Source: Metabacillus crassostreae (GTDB lineage Bacteria > Bacillota > Bacilli > Bacillales > Bacillaceae). From it: a DNA stretch of 64,000 nt. The notes beneath the pieces were generated by a model. The model saw only the letters and a program-made list of their open reading frames with translations, searched no databases and was not told the origin of the DNA. The stretch covers positions 1 through 64,000 of the forward strand of contig NZ_JAFBDU010000001.1 of assembly GCF_016908395.1 (NCBI RefSeq), written 5' to 3'. Shown in pieces: positions 25,987-35,270 of the stretch (position 1 is its first letter; the number at the start of each line of letters is the position of its first letter). The position numbers and the translations under genes were made by a program.

Positions 25987-26016
25987 GAGTCCACATAGAA
26001 TGTGGGCTTTTTTTGT
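25987..26016 (+). terminator. Terminator of the 29-aa gene
   Basis: A stem AGTCCACAT/ATGTGGGCT with a 3-base loop and T7. Confidence 0.85.
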
Positions 26017-26191
26017 TAGATAACTTACTATTCAAAGACATCATGCTAAATATAAAGCTTAATGTTATTTTAGACTGGAAAAAAGAAGAAAACTTCATTT
26101 GTTTTTTCTTTAATATAAGTTAAAATAGAAATATTTAATTTAATTCGATAAGATATAATTAATTTATATTAGATAAACAAAGGGGATTACT

Positions 26192-29100
26192 ATGACAGCG
26201 GCTTTAACAAATGAGTTCATCCAAAAAATAAAACAAATTTATGACAATGTTAATAAAAAGGATACTGAAAATGGACGAAAACTATTAGAAGTAGCTAATA
26301 AGCTATACAATGAGAAGTTATACATAGCTTTTGCGGGTCATTTTTCTGCTGGGAAATCGACTATGATTAATAAATTGTTAGATGAACAAATATTACCTAC
26401 AAGTCCTATTCCCACAAGCGCTAATTTAGTGTTACTTGAAAAAGGTGAAGAACATGTATCATTATTTTCAAATAGGAATGAAGAAATAGAGCTAACTGGT
26501 CAATACTCAATTAATCAAATTAAGGAGTATTGTAAGCAAGGTGATGAAATTGAGAGAATATCAATTAGAAAACCCTATCAAAATCTTGCAGAAAATGTAG
26601 TGATCATGGATACTCCTGGTATTGATTCAACAGACGCTGCACATAAGCTATCTACAGAATCAATGGTCCATCTTGCTGATGTTGTTTTTTATGTAACAGA
26701 TTATAATCATGTTCAATCTGAGGAGAATCTTTCGTTTGTTGGGGAAATGATTGAACGTAACAAAATGATTTTTTTGATTGTTAATCAGATTGATAAGCAT
26801 GAGGAAAATGAAGTTTCGTTTAAGGACTTTAAAAGTCAAATTAATGAATCATTTTCCGAGATAGGATTACATGAAAATGATGTCTTTTTTACAACTTTAA
26901 AGAACGATAATCATCCATATAATGAACTAGAACACATTAAAAAGCTTATAACGACAGTTGTTCATAAAAGAATGGAATATATCGAAAGAAATATTCAAAA
27001 CTCCGTTGAACAAATACTTGAAGACCATATTGAACAATATCAAGAACATCTAGAGATAAATAATGAAAATAAAGAAGAGCTCCAAAATTCATTGAGTAAT
27101 GAACTTGATAAAAAGAAAGCATTAGAGGACTCTATTCAATCTGAAGAAGATAAACTAAAAGAAATTAACAACGAAATAACGGAAAAAGTTGAATCGATTT
27201 TAAAAAGTGCAAATTTAGTTCCATATGAAACGAGAGAAAAAGCAGCAGCTTATATTGAGGCGGTTGATCCTTCATTTAAAGTTGGTTTTCTTTTTGCAAA
27301 AACTAAAACAGAGCAAGAACGTGATAATAGAAAAAAAGAGCTTTATGCTAGCTTATCGAAGAATCTTGAAACGCAGATTACTTGGCATTTTACCCCTTTG
27401 CTTAAGGAAGTTATTAAGAAATATGATATCCATAATAGTGAGATTGTTAATCTAACACAAGTATTTTCAGTTTCGATTACAGATAATGTGATTTCTGAAG
27501 CATTGAAGCCAGGAGCTTCTTTTAATGATCAATATGTTTTAACTTATTCATCTGATGTAAGTGAGCTTATAAAAAAACATAGTAAGTCCCAGGTGATGAT
27601 GATTTTCAAAAAAATCATTGACCAAATAAGAGAAGATAAACAAAACATTTTTGACGACTTTAATCATCGTCTGAACATCTGTTTAAAGGAGATAAAGCAG
27701 AACGAAGATATTTTAGCGAAGTTTAAGCAGTTAGAAAATTACACAAACAATTTAAATCATCTTTTAGTGGATAAATTAGAAGGTGATGCCAATGATAGTG
27801 AAAATTGGTTAACAAATAATCAATTATATACTAAAACAACTCGAAGTAGTGATACACTTCGCGAAAATAAGGAAATGATAACAGAGAAGAAAACAGGAAA
27901 TATAGTAGCGAAGTTTTCTGCCGATCACATTGAGAATAGAGATGTATTTATAATTGAAACAGAGAAAATTCTTAAGAACTTAGAAAATATAAAAGGTTTT
28001 AAGCAATTTATAAATGCAATAGAGGAAAAAGTAAAGAGCTATAATGATCGTACATTTACAGTTGCCTTATTTGGAGCTTTTAGTGCTGGAAAATCATCAT
28101 TTGCTAACGCTTTAATTGGTAACCGACTTTTACCATCATCTCCAAACCCTACAACAGCGACTATAAATAAAATTACACAAACCACAAATCAAAAAAAACA
28201 TGGAGTTGTTGATGTTAAACTTAAACCGAGTGAAAAGTTATTAACAGAAATGAATGAGGCAATCCCATCCTTAAAGGTAGAAGCAATTACTACTCTTGAT
28301 ATGGCAGCAGAAAACCTTAAAACACTAAAGGGCAAAAATACGACCGAAATTGAGCAAATTAAAAAGTATAAAACTGCTTTATTTCATTATCAAGAACTCA
28401 CAAATTCTAGGGATGGCTTATTGGTTGTTACAACAACAGATGAAATGAAGGATTTTGTCGCAAAAGAAGAGAAATCTTGTTTAGTTGAAGAAGTGATTGT
28501 TTATTATGATTGTGCTATTACAAAAGCAGGAATTACACTTGTTGATACACCTGGAGCTGATTCTTTACACAAAAGACATACTGATGTTGCTTTTCAGTAC
28601 ATTAAAAAAGCAGATGCTATATTGTATGTCACATATTATAATCATCCATTTTCTAAAGGAGACAGAGAATTTCTAAGACAGTTAGGAAGGGTTAAAGATT
28701 CCTTCACACTTGATAAGATGTTCTTTATTATAAATGCAATAGATCTTGCACAGGATGAAGAAGAAGTTGATCTTGTAAAAGATTATATTAGAGACCAATT
28801 ATTACAGCATGATATAAGAAATATGAGGCTGTATGGTGTATCAAGTCATAATATTTTATCTAATAAGAAGGAAGCCGAGTTTGATGAATTTAAGAGTCAT
28901 TTCGAGTATTTTATCAAACAGGAATTAACTAATACATCTCTCCTTTCTATTCGTGAGGATTTAAAACGTTGTCTAGAAAGAATTCAATCTTTTATAGAGG
29001 CAGCAAATAAAGATAAAGCGGAAAAAGAACAAGAATTACAAAAGCTGCGCAAAGAAAGAGAGCAAGTTACAAATGAATTAATTGGATTAACGAATCAACA

Positions 29101-29785
29101 TATTGTTTCAACGGTTAATCAAGAGATAGAAGAACTTATATTTTACTTAAAACAGAGGTTGTTTTTCCGCTTTAATGATTTTTTTAAGGAGGCCTTTCAC
29201 CCTGGGGTTTTTCATCAATCTGCAAACACACAACAAGCTTTATCGTTATGTTTGAAAGATCTTATAAAAACAATTGAATTTGAGCTAGTTCAAGAGCTAC
29301 AAGCAACATCACTAAGGATTGAAAATGTTATTTATAAAGCTATAAATGATGAATTTGTAAGGTTGTCACAAATTATTAAACGAATATCACCTTCTATTTC
29401 TGTGACAAATTTAGAAAAACAAGATATTCATACACCGAATATAACAATAGAGTTTTCTAATGATATGATCTCAATTTTGAAACCATCATTAAAGATTTTT
29501 AAGAATACTAAATCATTTTTTGAAAAAAATGAAAAAAAAGTAATGAGTGAAGATTTAATCCAACGGTTTAATGAACCGATATCTGATCTATTAAAAACGT
29601 ATAACAATAATTTTGCAGCTTATTATGAAAAAGTGATCAATGAAATACATTCACATGTAGTAAAGGATATTAATGAGCAAGTCCAAGAAGGTTTTGAAGC
29701 ATTATTGGATATTCAGCCTCAAAATACTGAAATTCTTAAGCAGCAAAAAAGTGATATCGAAAACACCTTAAAACTTATTTTATAG
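26192..29785 (+). CDS. dynA: Tandem dynamin-like GTPase DynA
   Basis: A 1197-aa fused dynamin pair that tethers and fuses membranes. In B. subtilis it protects against antibiotics and membrane damage and delays phage lysis. The first GTPase domain has the P-loop GHFSAGKST (49-57) and switch motif DTPGID. The second has GAFSAGKSS (628-636) and DTPGAD. Each is followed by a long coiled-coil stalk (about 265-340 and 930-980). Both P-loops are intact. It precedes ypbS as in B. subtilis. Confidence 0.95.
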   Translation: MTAALTNEFIQKIKQIYDNVNKKDTENGRKLLEVANKLYNEKLYIAFAGHFSAGKSTMINKLLDEQILPTSPIPTSANLVLLEKGEEHVSLFSNRNEEIELTGQYSINQIKEYCKQGDEIERISIRKPYQNLAENVVIMDTPGIDSTDAAHKLSTESMVHLADVVFYVTDYNHVQSEENLSFVGEMIERNKMIFLIVNQIDKHEENEVSFKDFKSQINESFSEIGLHENDVFFTTLKNDNHPYNELEHIKKLITTVVHKRMEYIERNIQNSVEQILEDHIEQYQEHLEINNENKEELQNSLSNELDKKKALEDSIQSEEDKLKEINNEITEKVESILKSANLVPYETREKAAAYIEAVDPSFKVGFLFAKTKTEQERDNRKKELYASLSKNLETQITWHFTPLLKEVIKKYDIHNSEIVNLTQVFSVSITDNVISEALKPGASFNDQYVLTYSSDVSELIKKHSKSQVMMIFKKIIDQIREDKQNIFDDFNHRLNICLKEIKQNEDILAKFKQLENYTNNLNHLLVDKLEGDANDSENWLTNNQLYTKTTRSSDTLRENKEMITEKKTGNIVAKFSADHIENRDVFIIETEKILKNLENIKGFKQFINAIEEKVKSYNDRTFTVALFGAFSAGKSSFANALIGNRLLPSSPNPTTATINKITQTTNQKKHGVVDVKLKPSEKLLTEMNEAIPSLKVEAITTLDMAAENLKTLKGKNTTEIEQIKKYKTALFHYQELTNSRDGLLVVTTTDEMKDFVAKEEKSCLVEEVIVYYDCAITKAGITLVDTPGADSLHKRHTDVAFQYIKKADAILYVTYYNHPFSKGDREFLRQLGRVKDSFTLDKMFFIINAIDLAQDEEEVDLVKDYIRDQLLQHDIRNMRLYGVSSHNILSNKKEAEFDEFKSHFEYFIKQELTNTSLLSIREDLKRCLERIQSFIEAANKDKAEKEQELQKLRKEREQVTNELIGLTNQHIVSTVNQEIEELIFYLKQRLFFRFNDFFKEAFHPGVFHQSANTQQALSLCLKDLIKTIEFELVQELQATSLRIENVIYKAINDEFVRLSQIIKRISPSISVTNLEKQDIHTPNITIEFSNDMISILKPSLKIFKNTKSFFEKNEKKVMSEDLIQRFNEPISDLLKTYNNNFAAYYEKVINEIHSHVVKDINEQVQEGFEALLDIQPQNTEILKQQKSDIENTLKLIL

Positions 29786-29859
29786 AATAAAAGATGGAGC
29801 TAGTATCTTAACATGTGGTAAAATCAATGGATATGATTGCATGTTTAGGAGGAATGAGC

Positions 29860-30045
29860 ATGGAAGCAAAATATCATGTTTGTGCTACTTGTATTCATTT
29901 TTTGGCTGAGCGTAAAGAAGATGGTATGGTGTTTACCTGTAATCGGTTAAAGTATGAAACAAAGCCAACTTATAAATTTGATTGCTGGACTCCTAAAGAA
30001 CATGTCAAAAAGCTAATGAAAAAAAGAGGTGAATTCCATGAGTAA
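29860..30045 (+). CDS. Small four-cysteine protein between dynA and ypbS (61 aa)
   Basis: MEAKYHVCATCIHFLAERKE starts at ATG 29860, 8 bases after GGAGG. Four cysteines (CATC, TCNR, DCW) could bind one zinc. It overlaps ypbS by 8 bases, so the two are translationally coupled. It has a basic C-terminus. Function unknown. Confidence 0.75.
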   Translation: MEAKYHVCATCIHFLAERKEDGMVFTCNRLKYETKPTYKFDCWTPKEHVKKLMKKRGEFHE

Positions 30046-30304
30046 TGTTCATGAAGCTATAACAAAACATAGTAATAGCCAGCATCAGCATGTCCAAACG
30101 TTTTTAAAATTAGAAGCAAAGCGAGAAACACTAATTGAAGAAGCTGTGTTTTGTTGTGTTAATGCTTTGCCCTTTGAAGTAGATAAAATTAATGAAGTGA
30201 CAGCTGAAATAAACTACTTAGCTTCTAAAGGTATTGTCCCAACAAGAAAATCAGTGACAAAGCAAATGGTTAAAGAATACGTTGAAAGAAAATATGGTAA
30301 ATAA
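30038..30304 (+). CDS. ypbS: DUF2533 family protein YpbS
   Basis: An 88-aa helical protein beginning MSNVHEAITKHSNSQHQHV, which I recognise as YpbS. The start ATG 30038 has GAGGTG 6 bases upstream inside the previous gene. It is probably co-transcribed with the four-cysteine gene and perhaps dynA. Function unknown. Confidence 0.85.
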   Translation: MSNVHEAITKHSNSQHQHVQTFLKLEAKRETLIEEAVFCCVNALPFEVDKINEVTAEINYLASKGIVPTRKSVTKQMVKEYVERKYGK

Positions 30305-30411
30305 CATTATCTATTTTTGCAATTCCCATTATTCAACAACCCTTTCACTTATATAAAAAGAGATTATGTGGGGAAACTAATCTTGAATATCATTGAAAGG
30401 TGAGTGTTAAA

Positions 30412-30546
30412 ATGGGTCGTACAAAACTTGGAAATGCAAATGCTCAACGTAATAATAATAAAAAGAAAAAGAATGATTTTAATACAGAGTTTGCTTCATA
30501 TGCTCAACATGAAGCACAGAAATTAAGCAGTCAGAATAAGGATTAA
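30412..30546 (+). CDS. Small spore-type protein, gamma-SASP-like (44 aa)
   Basis: MGRTKLGNANAQRNNNKKKK is followed by FNTEFASYAQHEAQKLSSQN. The F-x-TEFAS segment is the motif repeated in gamma-type SASPs such as SspE, here present once. AAAGGTGAG lies 8 bases before the ATG, and a strong terminator follows. Very basic N-terminal half. Confidence 0.65.
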   Translation: MGRTKLGNANAQRNNNKKKKNDFNTEFASYAQHEAQKLSSQNKD

Positions 30547-30551
30547 TTTTT

Positions 30552-30589
30552 ACCTGTAGAGTCTTCTCGAATTCTCTACAGGTTTTTTT
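30552..30589 (+). terminator. Terminator of the 44-aa spore-type gene
   Basis: A perfect ACCTGTAGAG/CTCTACAGGT stem followed by T7. Confidence 0.85.
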
Positions 30590-30751
30590 ATTTTTATGCT
30601 CAGGTGAAAAAATGATAGATACATAGCTTGCAAGCAACATGTTCGTTTTGGCGTGAAGTACCATCACAATTCCAAATTCACTATGTTATACTAACACAGG
30701 TGAAATATAATCAAAATAAAATAAGATAATTTTGAAAGAGGCGAAATAACA

Positions 30752-31645
30752 ATGAAAAAAGATCATTTATTAATTGTTGATGGAATGGCTTTATTGTTTC
30801 GTTCATTTTATGCTACATCTGTATATGGGCAATTCATGATCAATAGTAACGGTATTCCAACAAATGCAATTAATGGACTGTTGAAGCATTTAATTGCTGT
30901 AATCGAATATACAAAGCCATCACATGTTATATGTTGTTGGGATATGGGAAGTAAAACGTATCGAAATGAATTGTTTGACAATTATAAAGCAAATAGACCT
31001 GAAGCACCAATTGAAATGATTCCACAATTCGATTTAGCAAAAGATGTTGTTGAGGCATTTAATATTCCTAATATCGGAATTGAAGGTTATGAAGCAGATG
31101 ATTGTATTGGCACGTTAACCAAAACATTCGAAAATGATATGGATATTTCTATTATCACTGGAGATAAGGATATTCTACAGCTATTAAATGAACGAGTAAA
31201 TGTATTAATCTTTCAAAAGGGTATTGGAAATTACAAGCATTATACGAAAGAAAACTATATCGAGGAATTTGAAATTGAACCGGCAATGTTGATAGATGTA
31301 AAGGCGTTAATGGGAGATTCTAGCGACAATTATCCTGGTGTAAAAGGTATAGGCGAAAAAACAGCATTTAAACTAATTTCCCAATATCAATCAATTGAAG
31401 GAATCTTAGATAATTTATCAGAGCTTACAAAGGGACAAAAAACGAAAATTGAAAATGACCTTGATATGCTCCATTTATCAAGAAAGCTTGCAGAAATAAA
31501 TTGTGAAGCTCCATTGGAATGTATAATAGAGGATGCAAGACTAAATATTGACGAGGACAAAGCTTTGGCTAAGTTAAAAGATCTTGAATTAAAAGGAATT
31601 TATTCACTGCTTAAAAAAATATCTCCTGTTGAAGAAGCGATATAG
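30752..31645 (+). CDS. ypcP: 5'-3' exonuclease YpcP (PolA N-terminal-like)
   Basis: A 297-aa stand-alone FEN-type nuclease, equivalent to the 5'-nuclease domain of DNA polymerase I, which processes RNA primers and flaps. Acidic metal-binding clusters are LLIVDGMALLFRSFYA (N-terminal), GYEADDCIGTL and TGDKDILQL. The helix-hairpin-helix region is GDSSDNYPGVKGIGEKTA. It is the usual neighbour of sspL. Confidence 0.93.
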   Translation: MKKDHLLIVDGMALLFRSFYATSVYGQFMINSNGIPTNAINGLLKHLIAVIEYTKPSHVICCWDMGSKTYRNELFDNYKANRPEAPIEMIPQFDLAKDVVEAFNIPNIGIEGYEADDCIGTLTKTFENDMDISIITGDKDILQLLNERVNVLIFQKGIGNYKHYTKENYIEEFEIEPAMLIDVKALMGDSSDNYPGVKGIGEKTAFKLISQYQSIEGILDNLSELTKGQKTKIENDLDMLHLSRKLAEINCEAPLECIIEDARLNIDEDKALAKLKDLELKGIYSLLKKISPVEEAI

Positions 31646-31684
31646 ATGAGGGAGGCGGCTTAATTCTGCCTCTCTCATTATTTT
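31646..31684 (+). terminator. Terminator of ypcP
   Basis: A stem ATGAGGGAGGC/GCCTCTCTCAT followed by TTATTTT. Confidence 0.75.
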
Positions 31685-31791
31685 ATAAGATCAGAAAGTA
31701 TAAAGCTTGTACTCGCTACTTTGTTTACTTGAACCTTAGTCAATGTATCTCCAGTTTTTACGGCATGATCAAGGCTCTTTCACTTTTCTTA

Positions 31792-31932
31792 TTATTTGGT
31801 ATTTTTCTTTTTTGCTGCATTTTCAAGCTTACTTTTTGGTTCTGTTGAAAATTCAACATCCTCACCATGGCCTTGTGGATTTACACTAGGCGCTATTTGT
31901 CCGCGATTATTTCCTCTCTTTTCACTACTCAT
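31792..31932 (-). CDS. sspL: Small acid-soluble spore protein L
   Basis: A 46-aa protein with GQIAPSVNPQGHGEDVEF and a C-terminal ENAAKKKNTK. This aligns with the SspL pattern (TPQG... KTELEERAKKSNTK). The start is ATG 31932 behind GGGAGGTG. A CATAATA hexamer-like element upstream (minus strand, near 31954-31960) could be part of a forespore promoter, but I see no matching -35. It neighbours ypcP, as I recall for B. subtilis. Confidence 0.8.
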   Translation of the reverse strand: MSSEKRGNNRGQIAPSVNPQGHGEDVEFSTEPKSKLENAAKKKNTK

Positions 31933-32421
31933 ATCATTTCACCTCCCAGTTTATTATGACCAATAATTTTAAAATAATTAAAGTCATGCTTTATTGATTC
32001 ACAATTTGCTTATATTGGCTATGAGATCTTGTCTGTTGTTAAAAGGTTTAGTCAGGTTCCTTAATAATTAGGCAATGTTAAAGCTTAATGTTGTTTTTAG
32101 CACTATGTTGATTGGAGGTGAATAAATCATACGCCTGCTTAGAGAAGCGTGTCAAAGGGAGACCCCGCAGGCGCGCAGGTTACGAGAAGCTCCCTAGGAA
32201 AAAAACGAACAGCGTTTGTTCTGGGAAAGCGAATGCTTGTAACGGAAATCAACAACAAAGTTTAACAGAGCCTATAATTAAGAAAAAGGAAAAGAATACT
32301 TGGCTTTAAAAGTTAAAGTTAAATGAAAGAAATTGTTCTAAAAAATTTAAAAAGATAGATATAATCGACAATTTTCGATATGATCTTCTTATACGTTTAA
32401 TTTGAGGATGATTTTGAAAAA
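31933..32421. other. Long intergenic region with repeat, sspL to 88-aa gene
   Basis: 489 bp holding the sspL upstream region, the degenerate GC-rich repeat (32109-32260) and the control region of the next gene. An open frame across the repeat (32112-32309) is not considered coding because it has no family resemblance and coincides with the repeat. Confidence 0.6.
32109..32260. repeat. Degenerate GC-rich Bacillaceae intergenic repeat, copy 2
   Basis: It contains GAGACCCCGCAGGCG (32159-32173), GGGAAAGCGAATGC and ACGGAAATCAACAAC, the common blocks of this dispersed element. It differs from copy 1 by one base in the 15-base core and is better preserved at its right end. Confidence 0.65.
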
Positions 32422-32688
32422 ATGGGAAAAACAGTTGATGAATACGTAGATTATTTAAATGCTAAAGGATTTATCCTGGGTGAGGATGCTTATGGTTTTA
32501 TCCAGTTCGGGAAACATTATACAGATGCTAATGATTCAATGGTAAACCTAGCAATTGAGCTTACGTTGAAAATACAAAAAGAATTTGATGGAGCATTTTT
32601 TATCTCATTATTAGAAATGTTTAATAAAGAATTGATAACGGATCGTAAACAGGCATTAAAATATCTACAAGCACTTCATTTATTATAA
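32422..32688 (+). CDS. Small conserved protein, probably DUF6123 type (88 aa)
   Basis: A soluble helical protein with TVDEYVDYLNAKGF, IQFGKHYTDAND and FDGAFFISLLEMF. I recall this pattern from a Bacillus family annotated DUF6123, but cannot confirm it. GAGGATG precedes the ATG with a long spacer. Function unknown. Confidence 0.7.
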   Translation: MGKTVDEYVDYLNAKGFILGEDAYGFIQFGKHYTDANDSMVNLAIELTLKIQKEFDGAFFISLLEMFNKELITDRKQALKYLQALHLL

Positions 32689-32803
32689 AATTCATTGCTA
32701 GCCCTATTAGTTTATGTATTTATGTATAAGACAATATCGGTTTAGTTGGGCTCCATATTCAACTATTTTGTTCAAAAAACAAGTATACCTAGGTGGAAAT
32801 AAA

Positions 32804-32830
32804 GAAATAGCTAAAGATACTAGCTATTTC
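32804..32830. terminator. Hairpin downstream of the EamA transporter
   Basis: A perfect 10-bp stem GAAATAGCTA/TAGCTATTTC with a 7-base loop. The minus-strand flank (TTTATTTCC) is T-rich, fitting a terminator of the leftward transporter gene. Confidence 0.55.
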
Positions 32831-32927
32831 AATCTTATATTTTTTCTTAGGTCATAAGAAAATAGGCAGAACTTTACATAATGTGTAAAGGTTGGTTAAA
32901 TCTACTTTATGAATCTGTATCTTACTA

Positions 32928-33824
32928 CTATTTTAATAATTCTTTACGGTGTGTAAGCTTCGCCATAGGAATTTCCGTAAGAATCATCGCTAAAAAAATC
33001 AAAGTACAACCTAGTATTCCATTGGTAGATAGTCTTTCTTGAATAACGACAAATGCTGTGACTGCAGCAAATACAGGCTCCATGGCAAATATTAATGCAA
33101 CCTTTGCAGCAGAGGTAATTTGCTGATATTTTGTTTGTATTAGAAATGCCAATGCAGTTGCAAAAATTGAAGTAATCACTAATGCGATAATAACATCGAC
33201 GTGTAAGAAATCCTCCATTGAAATTGCTGAGTGATTTTCAAATATACTTGAACTTAAAAAACTAAACAACGAAACGGTAAATAATTGAATAATGGTTAAT
33301 AAAAGTGCATCATGTTTCTTCGTGTATTTACTTGTAAAAACGATATGAAGTGCGAAAGCTAAAGCACAAAACAAAACGAGAAGATCTCCTAGATTAACAC
33401 TAGCTATATCTGAAAGTGTCAAAAAATATAGGCCTAGTGTTCCAACTACCGAGCTAACAACTACGATTGATCTTAGTTTCTCTTTTAATATCCATAGAGA
33501 TAGTAGAGGTACTATCATTACACTTAATCCTGTAATAAATCCTGCTTTAGATGATGTTGTATACAGTAACCCTACAGTTTGAAAAGCATAGCCTAAGAAT
33601 AAGATGAAACCTAAAAAAACACCTGAAATTAACAATTCTTTTGTGATTCGTAAGTAAAATCTTTTTCTTACAAAAAGTAATAATAATAGGGTTGCCAATA
33701 AAAACCGAGTTCCGTTAAATAAATGGGGTGGTAAAAACTCAATAGCTTTTTGAACAATGACAAAAGTTGCACCCCAGATAAATGCTACAAATAATAAACT
33801 TGAATCTGCTACTAATTTATTCAC
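32928..33824 (-). CDS. EamA/DMT superfamily transporter
   Basis: A 298-aa integral membrane protein with ten predicted helices and the two EamA repeats (about 5-135 and 148-285). It has the typical motifs FIWGATFV near the N-terminus and FAMEPVFAAVTAFVVIQERL in the second repeat. Drug/metabolite exporter type; the substrate cannot be predicted. GTG start at 33824 after AGATGGA. Confidence 0.88.
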   Translation of the reverse strand: MNKLVADSSLLFVAFIWGATFVIVQKAIEFLPPHLFNGTRFLLATLLLLLFVRKRFYLRITKELLISGVFLGFILFLGYAFQTVGLLYTTSSKAGFITGLSVMIVPLLSLWILKEKLRSIVVVSSVVGTLGLYFLTLSDIASVNLGDLLVLFCALAFALHIVFTSKYTKKHDALLLTIIQLFTVSLFSFLSSSIFENHSAISMEDFLHVDVIIALVITSIFATALAFLIQTKYQQITSAAKVALIFAMEPVFAAVTAFVVIQERLSTNGILGCTLIFLAMILTEIPMAKLTHRKELLK

Positions 33825-33990
33825 TTTTTTTCCATCTTTCTAAATCTTTTTTCGGCACTACCTAACTTATTGCTTTAGAAAAACTTAAATGAAACAGCTT
33901 ATGAGTTTATGTCATTTTGCTACGTTATTCTTTAAAGAATGTTTCAATGTACATCTAGGATGCACTATCAGCAAGCATTCAAGAACGTGC

Positions 33991-34377
33991 CTATTGCTTC
34001 AGTATTGCTGCTCTTGCTAACTGATCAGCAACTTTATTTTCTTTACTAGGAATCCATTTTATAAAGAATAAGTCAAACTGTTCGGAAAGTTCCAACACTT
34101 GTTGCAATAAAGGGTAAAAGGTCTTATTCTTCACAAACTTTTTTTCAATTGCTTGATCAACAAGTTGAGAATCAGTTCGAAAAGATACAACTTTATAGCC
34201 TTGTTTCTGACAAATTTCCATACCTTTAATAAGAGCATGGTATTCTGCTTCATGGTTTGTCATTTTTCCAAGAGGAAGGGAATATTGTTCAGCAGTACCA
34301 TGCCCTCTAATAAACACACCTGCACCTGATAGACCAGGATCACCGGCACTTGCACCATCAACATACACCTCAATCAT
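33991..34377 (-). CDS. ypdQ: RNase HI-fold protein YpdQ
   Basis: A 128-aa RNase H1-like protein with the four acidic catalytic positions in place: VYVDGASAG (D), TNHEAEYHAL (E), FRTDSQLV (D) and NKVADQLAR (D). It lacks the basic protrusion of E. coli RNase HI. The B. subtilis homologue has been reported inactive as RNase HI, so activity should not be assumed. The start MIEVYVDG (34377) matches the family; the upstream extension was rejected. Confidence 0.88.
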   Translation of the reverse strand: MIEVYVDGASAGDPGLSGAGVFIRGHGTAEQYSLPLGKMTNHEAEYHALIKGMEICQKQGYKVVSFRTDSQLVDQAIEKKFVKNKTFYPLLQQVLELSEQFDLFFIKWIPSKENKVADQLARAAILKQ

Positions 34378-34592
34378 AGATAGAAAAGCCCCCTCTAAAA
34401 TTGTAAATTGTTTCACAAAAAATTAAACAATGTTAAAATAGATACCATTATTAATTTGTGTTGAAGCTAAAGTAAATCGAATATGATTATAGCATACTGA
34501 TAATATTAGTACATAAAAGAAATAATGTAGAAGATAAGCTTTTAGAAAAGTGCAAACACCTTATAGAAAATTCGTTTTCAGGAGTGAAATTA

Positions 34593-35270
34593 GTGAAATA
34601 CAGAATTGAGTGGACATATATAACAAAAAGAAAGCTCGAAACAAGTCTTGTGTCTGAATATTTATCATTAAAAGAAGCCATTGTTTTAGCTGAGGATTTT
34701 ACTTCTACAGGTAGAGTAAAGAACCTTCAGTTTATATCTGAAGATGAGCAATCTTGGAATTTAAAAGAACTTAAAAAATTCAGGGATATTGTTAAGGATG
34801 AACCACATGATGTAGTTGCTTTTTTTGATGGTGGTTTTCAAAAAACAACTGGAATTGCTGGTTTTGGTGCTGTTATCTATTATACGCAAAGTGGAAAGCG
34901 ATATCGCATTAGAATGAATGAAAAGGTAGATGGTATAGGATCGAATAATGAAGCAGAATATGCTGCATTTGCTTATTTAGTTACAATCCTTGAAGAGAAT
35001 GGTATTAACAAACAAAAAATTCAGTTTTATGGTGATTCGCAAGTTGTATTAAAGCAATTATCAGGAGAATGGCCTTGTTATGAAGAAGAATTTAATTTAT
35101 GGTTAGATAAAATTGAACAACAATTAAAAAAGCTTAAAATAATGCCTAGTTATGAATCAATCTCCAGAAAAGAAAATACGGAAGCTGATAAACTTGCAAC
35201 CCAAGCTATGGAAGGAATAGAAATAAGTAGTAAATTGATCATTGATGAGGAAGTAGAAGAAGATGAGTAA
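34593..35270 (+). CDS. ypeP: RNase H-fold protein YpeP
   Basis: A 225-aa protein with an N-terminal segment (about 1-65) of unknown role and a C-terminal RNase H domain. The acidic tetrad is AFFDGGFQ, SNNEAEYAAF, FYGDSQVV and TEADKLATQ. It is followed by an acidic tail. The GTG start at 34593 lies 8 bases after AGGAG. Divergent from ypdQ, its partial paralogue. Overlaps ypeQ by 8 bases. Confidence 0.87.
   Translation: MKYRIEWTYITKRKLETSLVSEYLSLKEAIVLAEDFTSTGRVKNLQFISEDEQSWNLKELKKFRDIVKDEPHDVVAFFDGGFQKTTGIAGFGAVIYYTQSGKRYRIRMNEKVDGIGSNNEAEYAAFAYLVTILEENGINKQKIQFYGDSQVVLKQLSGEWPCYEEEFNLWLDKIEQQLKKLKIMPSYESISRKENTEADKLATQAMEGIEISSKLIIDEEVEEDE

Noticed and set aside
26192..29785. DynA as part of a multi-gene phage defence island
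   Set aside because: Its neighbours match the conserved B. subtilis order (bpsAB, ypbS) and no other defence gene is nearby, so it is treated as core genome.
30604..30667. Similarity between CATGTTCGTTTTGGCG near 30640 and CATGTTCATTTTGGAGCG near 37930
   Set aside because: Too short to claim a repeat; may be chance or a trace of an old element.
31684..31791. Minus-strand frame of about 30 codons before a stop near 31684, reading roughly HAVKTGDTLTKVQVNKVA
   Set aside because: It looks protein-like and could be a gene remnant, but has no start codon or ribosome site, so it was not annotated.
32112..32309. 65-codon plus-strand ORF with many Arg/Pro/Gly residues
   Set aside because: It coincides with the GC-rich dispersed repeat and has no protein family resemblance.
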